Assembly (NCBI RefSeq): GCF_001420695.1
Contig: NZ_LJJB01000007.1
Coordinates: 2,091,463-2,155,462 of the forward strand
Direction: 5' to 3'
From: Brevibacillus choshinensis
Lineage (GTDB): Bacteria > Bacillota > Bacilli > Brevibacillales > Brevibacillaceae
DNA length: 64,000 nt
Positions 54,677 through 62,685 of this stretch are shown here, in pieces. The notes beneath the pieces are model-generated. The model was not told where the DNA came from. It saw only the letters and a program-made list of their open reading frames with translations, and searched no databases. The position numbers were made by a program, and so were the translations under genes. Numbering within the stretch: the stretch's first letter is position 1; each line of letters starts with the position of its first letter.

Positions 54677-56107
54677 ATGCTAAAAGTAAACCGAGATGAC
54701 GAACGTCCCATCTGGCAGCAACTTCTGGACCAATCGATCCATAATATTACAACGGGAAAATGGCAACCAGGCGAATTGCTGCTCCCATCCCGCGAACTCG
54801 CCCTATTGATTGGCGTTTCCCGTTCAACGATACAGATTGTTTACGAGGAGTTATTCAGCCGCGGGTACACCGTAACCTCTCGTCGCGGCGGGACAAGAGT
54901 GAGCGAATGGACATATGCAACTCGTCCTTCCGAAGAGGCTGCGACCCTAGGACCTGTCCTCCCCGAATTACCTTTATTAAACGCTGCAGTCGGTCATTTG
55001 CACAGTTGGTTCGGAGACAAAGATAATCGAAAAGCTGAGATCGATTTCAGTCCCCACGAGCCCTATTTGGACGAACCATTTCAAAAGAGTTGGAGACAAT
55101 CTTTTTTACAGGCTTCTTCAGAAACAGACCTGGACAGTTGGGCTTATGGCGATGCCTATGGATTCCTGCCGCTACGAGAACAGATTCAACGCTATTTGTC
55201 ACTTGAACGGGGCGTTCATGTGAATATCGATCAAATCATGTTAACCTCAGGCGCACAACATAGCATCGATTTGATCGCCCAAGCCCTTTTACATGAAGGG
55301 GAAACCGTTTCAGTTGAAGATCCTGGCTTCCCTGCTGCCTGGATGGCGATGAAGTATCGGCGTATGCAAGTTGTCTCCGTTCCGGTCGACGAATACGGGC
55401 TATGTGTAGACCGTATTCACCCTGGGTCCAAACTTGTCTTTGTTACGCCATCGCACCAGTGTGCGGTTGGAGTGATTATGTCGGAGCCTCGCAGGCAACA
55501 ATTGCTGCACCTGGCTGCCAAACACCGTTTTTGGATTGTTGAGGATGATTACGACAGCGAATTTCGATATCGCGGCGACCCACTTCCGACCTTGTTCAGT
55601 CTGCGACCTCAGAACACGCTGTATATGATGAGCTTTTCCAAAATGGTTGCGCCTGGTATTCGAATATCGGCAATCATTGGTCCCAAAGAGGCCATTCGTC
55701 AGCTTGCCCAAGTCCATGCATTAACCTATCGCCATCTTCCCATTATGGAGCAACTAACGCTTACTCATTTTATCGAGCATGGTCATTTCATGCGCCATAT
55801 GAGACGAGTTCGAAATGTATATCGGCGCAGACACGAAGCCATGACGAAGGCCATCATCACGACAGGCCTGAGCGAACACTTCACACTAAGCGGCGTAGAA
55901 ACGGGGTTGCATATGCTTCTTGAAGCGGATAAGTCGTTTGACGAAGAGGTCGTGACGAACCTAGCGCTCGAAAAGGGAGTCCGTGTTTATCCGCTTAGCA
56001 CGTATTGTTTGGAAAGTGATCGAAAAGGATGGGTGCTGGGTTTTGCGAAAGTAGATGAAGCCGCCATTGAAGAAGGCATTTATCGTCTTGCGGAGATGCT
56101 TTTATAA
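54677..56107 (+). CDS. MocR/PdxR-type regulator (GntR HTH fused to aminotransferase domain)
   Basis: 476 residues. N-terminal winged helix (about 10-80; LPSRELALLIGVSRSTIQIV) and a class I aminotransferase-like domain (about 115-470) with PLP lysine in MMSFSKMVAPGIRI and VEDDYDSEFRYRG. These proteins sense PLP or amino-acid-PLP adducts and switch target genes. RBS ggaggtg. Divergent from glyA and near the B6-like genes. Confidence 0.92.
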   Translation: MLKVNRDDERPIWQQLLDQSIHNITTGKWQPGELLLPSRELALLIGVSRSTIQIVYEELFSRGYTVTSRRGGTRVSEWTYATRPSEEAATLGPVLPELPLLNAAVGHLHSWFGDKDNRKAEIDFSPHEPYLDEPFQKSWRQSFLQASSETDLDSWAYGDAYGFLPLREQIQRYLSLERGVHVNIDQIMLTSGAQHSIDLIAQALLHEGETVSVEDPGFPAAWMAMKYRRMQVVSVPVDEYGLCVDRIHPGSKLVFVTPSHQCAVGVIMSEPRRQQLLHLAAKHRFWIVEDDYDSEFRYRGDPLPTLFSLRPQNTLYMMSFSKMVAPGIRISAIIGPKEAIRQLAQVHALTYRHLPIMEQLTLTHFIEHGHFMRHMRRVRNVYRRRHEAMTKAIITTGLSEHFTLSGVETGLHMLLEADKSFDEEVVTNLALEKGVRVYPLSTYCLESDRKGWVLGFAKVDEAAIEEGIYRLAEMLL

Positions 56108-56122
56108 TACAAGCATCTCCGC
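56090..56122. terminator. Bidirectional terminator between mocR and benE-like gene
   Basis: cggagatgctt and aagcatctccg, an 11-bp perfect stem that overlaps the mocR stop codon. Serves the two convergent genes. Confidence 0.75.
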
Positions 56123-56173
56123 CATCACTCTTTTGACCCGCTTTGTACCTGTATCCGTTTTTCGCACCTCCTA

Positions 56174-57400
56174 TTATTTCTGCTCAGCTTGTTGTACTCC
56201 CCTCGCCCTGTATGGCTTTATCTGAAATTTCCCATGAATCAATAGATGTGCCGCCAAACCTGCGACAAGTCCCCAGAATGCTCCACCGACGCCAAACAAT
56301 GTCACATTCGCAGCTGTTGCTAAAAACGTAATCAATGCGGTCTCTCGTCCCTTGGGATCCGTTAAAGCGTTGGCTAGACTACCCCCAATTGTACCAAGCA
56401 ATGCCAAACCCGCTAACGTCGCGATGAAGGTAGCAGGAAGAATCAAAAACAGAGCAGCCAACGTCACGCCAAATATGCCGACAACAATGTAGAAAATGCC
56501 ACAGGCAATCCCCGCAATATAACGTTTTGCCGAATCCTCATGCGCGTCTTTCCCTGTGCAAATCGCTGCTGTAATGGCTGCTACATTAAAAGCGTGCGAG
56601 CCGAATGGCGCTGTAAGAAGCGAACCCAAACCCGTTACGGTCAATATCGGATTCGCGCTCGTCTTGAATCCATCATTTCGCAATACGAGCATTCCAGGCA
56701 TGTATTGACCCGTCAGCGTAATAATAAACAGTGGCAATGCGACCCCCAGTATAGCCTGTAACGAAAACTCCGGAACGACAAATACCGGAGTTGCGATTGC
56801 CAATTGGATCGTACTGAAATCCGCTTTCCCCATACCAATCAAATACATCAGTCCGATTGCCAGTATGCCTACAATCGCATACCGGGAAGTAAACCGTCTT
56901 AGCACGACATAGGCGGCAAACAGAATAACGACAAGCAATGGGTCAACTTTCGCTCCTCCAAAGGCTGAAATGCCAAACTGTAGTAAAATGCCTGCTAACA
57001 ACCCGGAAGCGATGCTTGGAGGAATCAGCCGGACAAAACATTCAAACATGCCCGATAATCCTAGAACAATAAATCCTGCTGCAGAGATCATGTAAGCACC
57101 AATTGCTTCCGGATAAGGGGTTACCGCTAATGCCGAAACGAGAAAAGCCACGCCTGGTGTTGACCAAGCCGTAATAATCGGTTCCCGGTATCGATAGCTG
57201 AGCCAGATCCCGGTGACACCCACGCCAATGGAGATCGACCAAATCCATGAAGCGGTCATTTCGGGACTTAAACCCGCGACTTTTGCTGCCTGAAACACGA
57301 GAATAAAGGTGCCCCCGTAGTTGACAATGACAGATATTAATGCGGCTACGGTCGGCGATATCCAATCGCGGCCGCGCAGCGAGGGGAATGCTGTGTTCAT
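56174..57400 (-). CDS. BenE-family membrane transporter
   Basis: 408 residues with 11-12 hydrophobic helices. BenE features: NYGGTFILVFQAAKVAGLSP, ITAWSTPGVAFLVS and PFGSHAFNVAAITAAICTGK. Known members carry benzoate with protons. No aromatic degradation gene is adjacent except a decayed monooxygenase far away; instead YggS and PNPOx-like genes precede it in the same direction (21-base gap), so a B6 vitamer such as pyridoxal is a plausible substrate (inference). Confidence 0.88.
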   Translation of the reverse strand: MNTAFPSLRGRDWISPTVAALISVIVNYGGTFILVFQAAKVAGLSPEMTASWIWSISIGVGVTGIWLSYRYREPIITAWSTPGVAFLVSALAVTPYPEAIGAYMISAAGFIVLGLSGMFECFVRLIPPSIASGLLAGILLQFGISAFGGAKVDPLLVVILFAAYVVLRRFTSRYAIVGILAIGLMYLIGMGKADFSTIQLAIATPVFVVPEFSLQAILGVALPLFIITLTGQYMPGMLVLRNDGFKTSANPILTVTGLGSLLTAPFGSHAFNVAAITAAICTGKDAHEDSAKRYIAGIACGIFYIVVGIFGVTLAALFLILPATFIATLAGLALLGTIGGSLANALTDPKGRETALITFLATAANVTLFGVGGAFWGLVAGLAAHLLIHGKFQIKPYRARGVQQAEQK

Positions 57401-57421
57401 AATTGTTCTCCTGCCTCTCTC

Positions 57422-58164
57422 CTAATCGTCCTGGCGCGCGTATTCGTTCCAGTAATAGGCGGCCGGCAAGTAACGTTGGCCGAATACGCTTGTCCCTACG
57501 CGGATAATGGTAGCTCCTTCTTCGATGGCCACCTTGAAATCACGGGACATGCCCATCGAGAGGATATCCATTTCTACACGCGGAAATTTTTTCTCCCTAA
57601 TTTGTGTTTGAATCCATTTTAATAATCGGAAGCAGTGCCGGGTCTCGTCGTTTGTAGCACTCAGTTTTCCAATGGTCATTAAGCCTTTCACGTTTAACGT
57701 TTCGAACTGGGATAATTGTTCCACTAACTCCAGTGCCGTTTCCGGCGGAGCTCCAAATTTACTTTCTTCATAGGACGTATTGATTTGCACCAGAATATCC
57801 ATGGTCTTGTTCTCTTTGACGAGCTGATGGAGCAGGCCTGCCCCAATTTCAAACGGTCTACAGAATGAATGAGCGTAACATATTTGACAACGTCCTTGAC
57901 TTTATTCGTTTGCAGATGTCCGATAAAATGCCATTCCACCTGCTTATACTGCTGCATAAGTGGAAATTTGTCCCGAAGTTCTTGCGCTTTGTTTTCCCCA
58001 AATAGAGTCTCACCCGCTTGTATAGCCATTTGCAATTTTTCAAGCTGTACAGTTTTGGTCGCCAACAACAATTTCACGTCCTCGATCTTGCGCCCTGAGG
58101 CTTGGCAAGCCAATTCCATCTGCTGCCTCACGGTATCGAGACTCTCTTTGACTAGATGGCCCAT
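57422..58164 (-). pseudogene. YggS/PLPBP-family PLP-homeostasis protein, one frameshift
   Basis: Start ATG 58164 with ggagggg. The N-terminal part covers KLLLATKTVQLEKLQMAIQA (PLP lysine region) and VEWHFIGHLQTNKVKDVV to HSVDRLKLGQA. Then a missing base near 57838 shifts the frame, and the remainder continues as LLHQLVKENKTMDILVQINT, KGLMTIGKLSATN, LSMGMSRDFKVAIEEGATII, VRVGTSVFG-type end. Apart from this single shift the gene looks healthy, so recent loss or a sequencing error is possible. Confidence 0.8.
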
Positions 58165-58205
58165 GTCTCTACCCCTCCTTCTGCTCCTGCCTGGCAAATC
58201 CACGA

Positions 58206-58742
58206 TTATACGGTTTTTCCTGGTTTGAACATTTTTTCTTCTTCAATCAGATTTTCTTTCGCGGTGATTTGCTGTGGATCAATTCGGTACACCTGAACCG
58301 GGCCACCGAATACTGCTGATCGGTATTTGTCCACGTGCTGCTGGGATAACGGCCGATTATAGTAACCAGGTACATACTTATGAATCATTTCTTGCAACAT
58401 GTGTGAAGCTTCATCCAGATCGACGATGGGCTGTGCCTTACCAAAAATCATGACACTCATATACGCTGTATCTGTCTTGGCTGGCACCGGATCAGTAATC
58501 GTTCCATATTCTTCACAAACCGTAAAACAGACCTCCGGATTCGTACCCATAACCTGATTTCGTCTCCCGCCGGTGGCTCCATGGAAATAAAGTTTCCCAT
58601 TTGTCCAAACAAAATTGAGCGGAACCACATACGGCAGATGACCATCGACCATCCCAAGATGTCCAATGCGAGCTTGCTGTAGAAATGTCTCGATCTTGCC
58701 CTTGTCCAACACTTCTCTTATCTTGTAACGTACCCCATCCAT
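58206..58742 (-). CDS. Pyridoxamine 5'-phosphate oxidase-family flavoprotein
   Basis: 178 residues from ATG 58742 (ggag, 8 bases). Split-barrel flavin fold: ARIGHLGMVDGHLPYVVPLN and GKLYFHGATGGRRNQVMGTN, similar to nitroimidazole-resistance/PNPOx-like proteins. May bind FMN or heme. First gene of the unit with yggS and the BenE-like transporter; a MocR-type operator lies 62-99 bases upstream. Confidence 0.85.
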   Translation of the reverse strand: MDGVRYKIREVLDKGKIETFLQQARIGHLGMVDGHLPYVVPLNFVWTNGKLYFHGATGGRRNQVMGTNPEVCFTVCEEYGTITDPVPAKTDTAYMSVMIFGKAQPIVDLDEASHMLQEMIHKYVPGYYNRPLSQQHVDKYRSAVFGGPVQVYRIDPQQITAKENLIEEEKMFKPGKTV

Positions 58743-58803
58743 AGTTATCACTCCTATTTATTGAAAGATTATGTAAGTTTATCAGCCATTGGAATGAATA
58801 CAA

Positions 58804-58841
58804 ATGTCCATAACTACCAATCTTGAGCAATCCATATTTCG
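58804..58841 (+). promoter_or_regulatory. Second candidate MocR operator
   Basis: atgtccataact and gagcaatccatatttc, matching 54615-54652 with identical spacing. Orientation relative to the minus-strand genes is the same as for glyA. Lies upstream of the presumed PNPOx promoter, which suggests activation. Confidence 0.6.
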
Positions 58842-58898
58842 CGTTAAGCTATGCATTCCTAAGTTAGACCTTAGGCAGTTGTGCATTTGCTTTATAGT

Positions 58899-59111
58899 TT
58901 ACATACGCCCTACCCACTCCTCTCCAAGGCCTCTACAGCCCAAACGGGAGGCATTGCCCGTTCCTACGAGCTTCAAACTCCCTGTCCCAATGGGTATAAA
59001 CACTCTCGCGGGCTCCTCACTGGATCGGTCACCCAAATTTTGTCCTGAACAGCATAGCAGTAGGTCGTGTTCGTATAATCGAAAGAACTGGTTTTGCATA
59101 GTCCTCGCCAT
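58899..59111 (-). CDS. Hypothetical 70-residue protein behind a terminator-like leader
   Basis: ATG 59111 has an excellent RBS (aaaggagg, 8 bases) and starts MARTMQNQFFRLYEHDLLLC. The remainder is Gly- and Arg-rich (GNASRLGCRGLGEEWVG). No family recognised. A strong terminator ends 25 bases upstream, leaving little room for a promoter, so expression may depend on read-through. Confidence 0.4.
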   Translation of the reverse strand: MARTMQNQFFRLYEHDLLLCCSGQNLGDRSSEEPARVFIPIGTGSLKLVGTGNASRLGCRGLGEEWVGRM

Positions 59112-59135
59112 ATTGACTGCCTCCTTTTTGGAAAT

Positions 59136-59162
59136 GAAAAAGAGCCCTGCACAGTGGGCTCT
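59136..59162 (-). terminator. Rho-independent terminator or attenuator
   Basis: Minus strand gagccc-actgtgca-gggctctttttc, with a 6-bp GC stem and T5. It sits directly in front of the 70-residue ORF. Confidence 0.7.
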
Positions 59163-59290
59163 CCTAAATTTTTCTATCATAGATTTGTATAGCCCTCCGG
59201 AAAGCCCTATGACAGAGCTACGTGCAGTAAAAAATTAACCTAGAGTAACGGCAGCAACTAATTGAATCTCAACTGGGGCATTGCTGTTTA

Positions 59291-59345
59291 GTGATAATAA
59301 AGTATTAGACCAGCACTCCTTATCTATCAAGGAATCCCGGTCATT
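59291..59345 (-). repeat. ttagac unit with ccggt hairpin
   Basis: gataataaagtattagac then gaccagcactcctt paired with aaggaatcccggtc (59308-59342), similar to 46807-46843. Belongs to the dispersed repeat family. The rest of 59163-59599 shows no gene. Confidence 0.5.
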
Positions 59346-59599
59346 ATGGTAGCCGGGAATTCGCACAGCAGGGTTCCGTTGGCAAATACCCGGATCAAGA
59401 GAGTGGCGCCGAACAAGAATCGAACGATGCCAACAGGAACGACGTTTCCATTTACGATGATGTTTTCACGTCGGATGCCTATAAACTTACCTTACCTCCC
59501 TACACAATTTGTTAAATTCCGATCTTCCACAATCATTTCTCCACTTATTCCCGGATATACAGTAAGATTAAGCAAAATAACAGTATTGGGAGTGGAAAA

Positions 59600-59905
59600 A
59601 TGGTCACTTGTTATTTGAAATATGTTATCGATCCATACCAGGTTGATGTTTTTGAAGAGTATGCAAAAATGTGGATTCCTCTCGTTAATAAGTTTGGTGG
59701 ACAGCATCATGGTTATTTTCTACCTCATGAAGGGGCAAATAACATCGCCTATGCCCTTTTCAGTTTCCCAAGTTTGGCTGAATACGAAGATTACCGAAAG
59801 AAAATCCTTGTCGATGAAGATTGCAAGAAAGCCTTTATCCTTGCCGAGCAAACGAAGTGCATTATCAGTTTTGAAAGAAGTTTCCTACGCCCGGTTCTTG
59901 AATAA
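59600..59905 (+). CDS. NIPSNAP family protein
   Basis: 101 residues, single ferredoxin-like domain: CYLKYVIDPYQVDVFEEYAK, GGQHHGYFLPHEGANNIAYA, FSFPSLAEYEDYRKKI. RBS gggagtgg. NIPSNAP proteins are small stress- or monooxygenase-like dimers of uncertain role. Monocistronic accessory gene. Confidence 0.8.
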   Translation: MVTCYLKYVIDPYQVDVFEEYAKMWIPLVNKFGGQHHGYFLPHEGANNIAYALFSFPSLAEYEDYRKKILVDEDCKKAFILAEQTKCIISFERSFLRPVLE

Positions 59906-60023
59906 AAAGCCCTCCAATCTTGCCCATCTTATGAAAGATGGGCAATTCAACGATATTTAACGTATTGAGCAGTTTGTTAATCTGATTTGATTATTCGTTT
60001 TATGGATATTGATGTGGTTTTCA

Positions 60024-60032
60024 TGGTATGAT
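60024..60032 (+). promoter_or_regulatory. Extended -10 promoter of the 25-residue peptide
   Basis: tggtatgat, a TGn-type extended -10, lies 32 bases before the start codon. No clear -35. Confidence 0.4.
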
Positions 60033-60063
60033 TTGGTAAATGCTATTTCTGGAGGTGTAAGTA

Positions 60064-60141
60064 TTGTCTAACAAGATCCAGAATTACATTTACATCTTTG
60101 TAATGTGTCTAACAATAGCTGTCGAGTTTCTTGTAAATTAA
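60064..60141 (+). CDS. 25-residue hydrophobic peptide (possible type I toxin-like)
   Basis: TTG start with perfect ggaggtg RBS (6 bases). The sequence MSNKIQNYIYIFVMCLTIAV plus EFLVN is a single short membrane helix with a basic N-terminus. Own promoter and a strong terminator 17 bases later give a compact 150-base transcript, the form of type I toxins or small membrane peptides. No antisense RNA was proven; alternatives are a signalling or leader peptide. Confidence 0.5.
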   Translation: MSNKIQNYIYIFVMCLTIAVEFLVN

Positions 60142-60157
60142 TACTCAATTGTTCGTT

Positions 60158-60186
60158 ACCCGATTAATTGATCGGGTTTTTATTTT
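60158..60186 (+). terminator. Terminator of the small peptide gene
   Basis: acccgat-taatt-gatcgggt followed by ttttattttg. Confidence 0.85.
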
Positions 60187-60233
60187 GTCGCTCATTTAAC
60201 TTAATTGAGCTTGTGTTAAATAGGTTCATTTCT

Positions 60234-60325
60234 CAACTATCCCGCCAAATAGTAAACGAGGCTGCCGGATCATATCCAGCAGCCTCTGATGTTTTTGTTC
60301 CGCTATCGAACCCGTTAGTTTAATG
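60234..60325. repeat. 92-bp MITE-like element (close relative of 39055-39156)
   Basis: Left caactatcccgccaaatag, stem gctgccgga...tccagcagc, then gatgtttttgttcc and gctatcgaacccgttagttt on the right. Nearly identical in the centre to 39083-39130. Ends 16 bases past the EVE gene stop on the minus strand. Confidence 0.7.
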
Positions 60326-60341
60326 CTGACTAAGGTTCCGC

Positions 60342-60825
60342 TTAATGATGTGACTTCGAAATATGTTGAATGTTATCCGTATCGCCAAGCATTGCGCCAG
60401 CAATCGTCCGAAAATCTTCGATCCCGAACTCAAAATGGCCAAAGCGGAAGTTATATCCCCTATTTCGATTCCCGTGTGTAAAGGTAAGCTGGTCCAATAG
60501 GGCGGTATTCTTCCTTCACTTCGCGACACGGGAGATAGCGGATATTCCGACGATATGGCACAAAGGAATCGGACATCGGATATTCGTAGACTCTGTCATC
60601 CGCAACAAGACCAATGGCGGTAAATGCTTGAAGCGCCTCTCCCCTCGACAAGTCCGTTCGTGGGGAGTAGTATATCAACCAATCATTTGAAGACATCCGC
60701 CGTAATGGTGTCGACTTGCCATGGCAGAGCTGTGCGAATCCACCCTGCACCCCCAGTTTTACGTGAGAAGCAGATACAACTCCAATCCAGTAACGGCTTT
60801 GCTGGTGTTTTAGATTGATCGTCAT
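60342..60825 (-). pseudogene. EVE-domain protein (UPF0310), one frameshift
   Basis: ATG 60825 starts MTINLKHQQSRYWIGVVSAS; LGVQGGFAQLCHGKSTPLRR and SSNDWLIYYSPRTDLS follow, then RRNIRYLPCREVKEEYRP. One base appears missing in a C-run near 60490, after which the other frame continues LLDQLTFTHGNRNRGYNFRF and GHFEFGIEDFRTIAGAML to a stop at 60342. The EVE fold is PUA-like and may bind modified bases. As with yggS, a single lesion in an otherwise clean gene. Confidence 0.75.
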
Positions 60826-60963
60826 CGTTCCTGTCCCTTCCTTCTCCATGATTTATAGGTTACATGTTAAAAAATTTTTAAACGGTCCATCTGCAGAATA
60901 TGATGACGATAGTGCATTTCGATAAGCAAAAACAACTCCCTAATAATCATCTGATGTAACGAT

Positions 60964-61008
60964 ATAAAAACGCTACTGACACCATCTTGTCAGTAGCGTT
61001 TAACATTT
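60964..61008. terminator. Bidirectional terminator upstream of the GrpB repeat
   Basis: aacgctactgac and gtcagtagcgtt, a 12-bp perfect stem with T/A runs on both sides. On the minus strand it terminates the GrpB gene. Confidence 0.8.
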
Positions 61009-61034
61009 TTCAGTTTCATCGCGAACCCTAAAAA

Positions 61035-61058
61035 GCTATCGAACCCGTTAGCTTAATG
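61035..61058 (+). repeat. Terminal repeat copy after GrpB gene
   Basis: gctatcgaacccgttagctt, 7 bases past the GrpB stop and 26 bases before the terminator stem. Confidence 0.65.
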
Positions 61059-61064
61059 TTCTTT

Positions 61065-61577
61065 TCACATTTCGTACCATTGTAGTGCGTTTCTTTCTAG
61101 ATCTTTAACAAACGCATCTTTACCGTCCATATAGGCTTCTATGTCCCTTGGGAACTGTTTGGCGAGACTTTCTTTTAAATCGCCATACCGTTTTGCGTCA
61201 CTGGTATGTGTCCGGAGGTAATCTCTTACCGCCAAATGGCGATTAATATCTTCCTTGTTATCCCCTTGAAACACATGCACTTGATGCGTGCGATTATCCC
61301 CGCCTTTTCGGAAATATCTTCTTCCTTTCATTCCGAGCTCTCCCATACATTCGTAACCAAGTGCTTCCATTTGAACATTAAACGAATCGATTCTTTCAAT
61401 ATCTTCTACTACTGGCATAATATCAATGATTGGTTTGGATTTTAATCCTGGTACAGAAGTACTACCTATATGATGAATGTCGATTAACTCATCACCAAAG
61501 ATATCCTTAATTTTTTGAGATTCCTCGCTAAACTTATGTTGCCAATTCTCGTTATATTCAGTAACCACAACATTCAT
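61065..61577 (-). CDS. GrpB family protein (nucleotidyltransferase fold)
   Basis: 170 residues, complete. DIHHIGSTSVPGLKSKPIID carries the nucleotidyltransferase GS motif, then ERIDSFNVQMEALGYE and VHVFQGDNKEDINRHLAVRD. GrpB proteins are predicted nucleotidyltransferases of unknown substrate. RBS gaggagg. One of several stand-alone accessory genes with the same repeat behind them. Confidence 0.9.
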   Translation of the reverse strand: MNVVVTEYNENWQHKFSEESQKIKDIFGDELIDIHHIGSTSVPGLKSKPIIDIMPVVEDIERIDSFNVQMEALGYECMGELGMKGRRYFRKGGDNRTHQVHVFQGDNKEDINRHLAVRDYLRTHTSDAKRYGDLKESLAKQFPRDIEAYMDGKDAFVKDLERNALQWYEM

Positions 61578-61754
61578 CTAATTAACCTCCTCAGGGAAAT
61601 GATCCTTTGCGATCAGTTTAGGGCATTAGATCATCTTATAAAATCAAGTGAAGTGATGTCAATGAAATTTGACCAACACCAGCGGCCTTACTGGTATCGT
61701 CATAAGAAACATAATTAAGCTAATTCTATTCAAAACTGCCCTTTAGACTAGAAA

Positions 61755-61784
61755 AGGCAGCCGGTTGTTAACGGCTGCCTTTAT
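61755..61784. terminator. Terminator after the GNAT gene
   Basis: aaaaggcagccg/cggctgccttt stem with gttgtt-like loop; minus-strand T-run. It lies inside the repeat unit, next to actgccctttag. Confidence 0.75.
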
Positions 61785-61798
61785 GTATGGATTGTTGA

Positions 61799-61821
61799 GC
61801 TATCGAACCCGTTATCTTAAT
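61799..61821 (+). repeat. Terminal repeat containing the GNAT stop codon
   Basis: gctatcgaacccgttatctt; the taa of the acetyltransferase gene (61812-61814) is part of the repeat, so the repeat supplies the end of the gene. Confidence 0.65.
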
Positions 61822-62288
61822 CTAAACTCCATTTTTCTACTTTTTGTTGTCATTCCAATTGATTCATAAAAATGGATTGCATTTTGATTCTTCTCTAAGA
61901 CCCCCAATTCAATACTATCAACTTTCAAACCTCTTGCGAAGTCAAAAACATGTTGCATGAGTTTACTTCCGATACCCTTTTGCCTAATCGTATCAGCAAC
62001 ACATAAACTGTCCACAAGTAAGACCTTCCTCGCATTAACAAATGAATTTTCAGGTATTTCTTCTTCCTTCAAAACAACGACACCGACTATTTCAATACCT
62101 AGAGTGGCCACAAAGATATGCTGCTTATCATCTTTTAGTTGGTTATTAAAGAACTCTTCCCCCACTGGAACCGAGTTCTTTTTGTATAGGTCTGATCGTT
62201 CCATAACGTGCAAATGATGAACTTGCCAAAACAAGGATAATAACGACTCGTAATCATCTTGATTAGCATTTCGGATAAAAATATCCAT
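61812..62288 (-). CDS. GNAT family N-acetyltransferase
   Basis: 158 residues from ATG 62288 (ggggtgggga upstream). Motif A VADTIRQKGIGSKLMQHVFD (acetyl-CoA loop Q/RxxGxG/A) and IELGVLEKNQNAIHFYESIG are clear. Transfers an acetyl group to an unknown amine. Stand-alone. Confidence 0.9.
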   Translation of the reverse strand: MDIFIRNANQDDYESLLSLFWQVHHLHVMERSDLYKKNSVPVGEEFFNNQLKDDKQHIFVATLGIEIVGVVVLKEEEIPENSFVNARKVLLVDSLCVADTIRQKGIGSKLMQHVFDFARGLKVDSIELGVLEKNQNAIHFYESIGMTTKSRKMEFRLR

Positions 62289-62363
62289 GCTTCCCCACCC
62301 CGACAATTGTTTAAACGCTTATTTTATCACTTTATACTTAACAGAAAATAATCAGTAAATATG

Positions 62364-62454
62364 CTATCCTTCCCTTTAGTTTAATAGAGACTGCCGAATA
62401 ACACCGGCAGCCTCTGTTTGTGTTTGTTCCGCTATTGAACACGTTAGTTCAATA
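62364..62454. repeat. MITE-like element with GGCAG hairpin
   Basis: Left gctatccttccctttagttt, then gactgccg...cggcagcctc, tgtttgttcc and gctattgaacacgttagttc. Same layout as 39055 and 60234. To its right the EPYHK-coding word gtgatacggttca reappears (62461-62473). Confidence 0.6.
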
Positions 62455-62685
62455 ACATCTTAAACTTGTGATACGGTTCAGCTTAAAGGGCCTATCGGCG
62501 AAAAATCCGCAGAGGCACATCACCACGAATTTTTTGGCTCGTTGAATCAAACCAATTTCAATCCTGGGATTATGGTCAAGCCTTCGTAAACATGCCCTGA
62601 AGGCGTCCAAATACTCGGCGGCCTGGATGTTTATCATTCAACTACGTGCCCTTTAGCTCAATTATCGAGTAACTAGAACACCTGT

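Noticed and set aside
56174-57400. Benzoate catabolic gene cluster
   Set aside because: Apart from BenE similarity there is no ring-cleavage or benzoate dioxygenase gene; the monooxygenase remnant at 25633 is 30 kb away and broken.
60234-62454. Integron with attC sites
   Set aside because: The repeats lack the GTTRRRY/RYYYAAC core pairs and no integron integrase is present; called cassette-like only.
62449-62637. 62-codon minus-strand frame
   Set aside because: No RBS and no recognised family; it overlaps the repeat end, and the EPYHK word lies in another frame. Probably decayed DNA.
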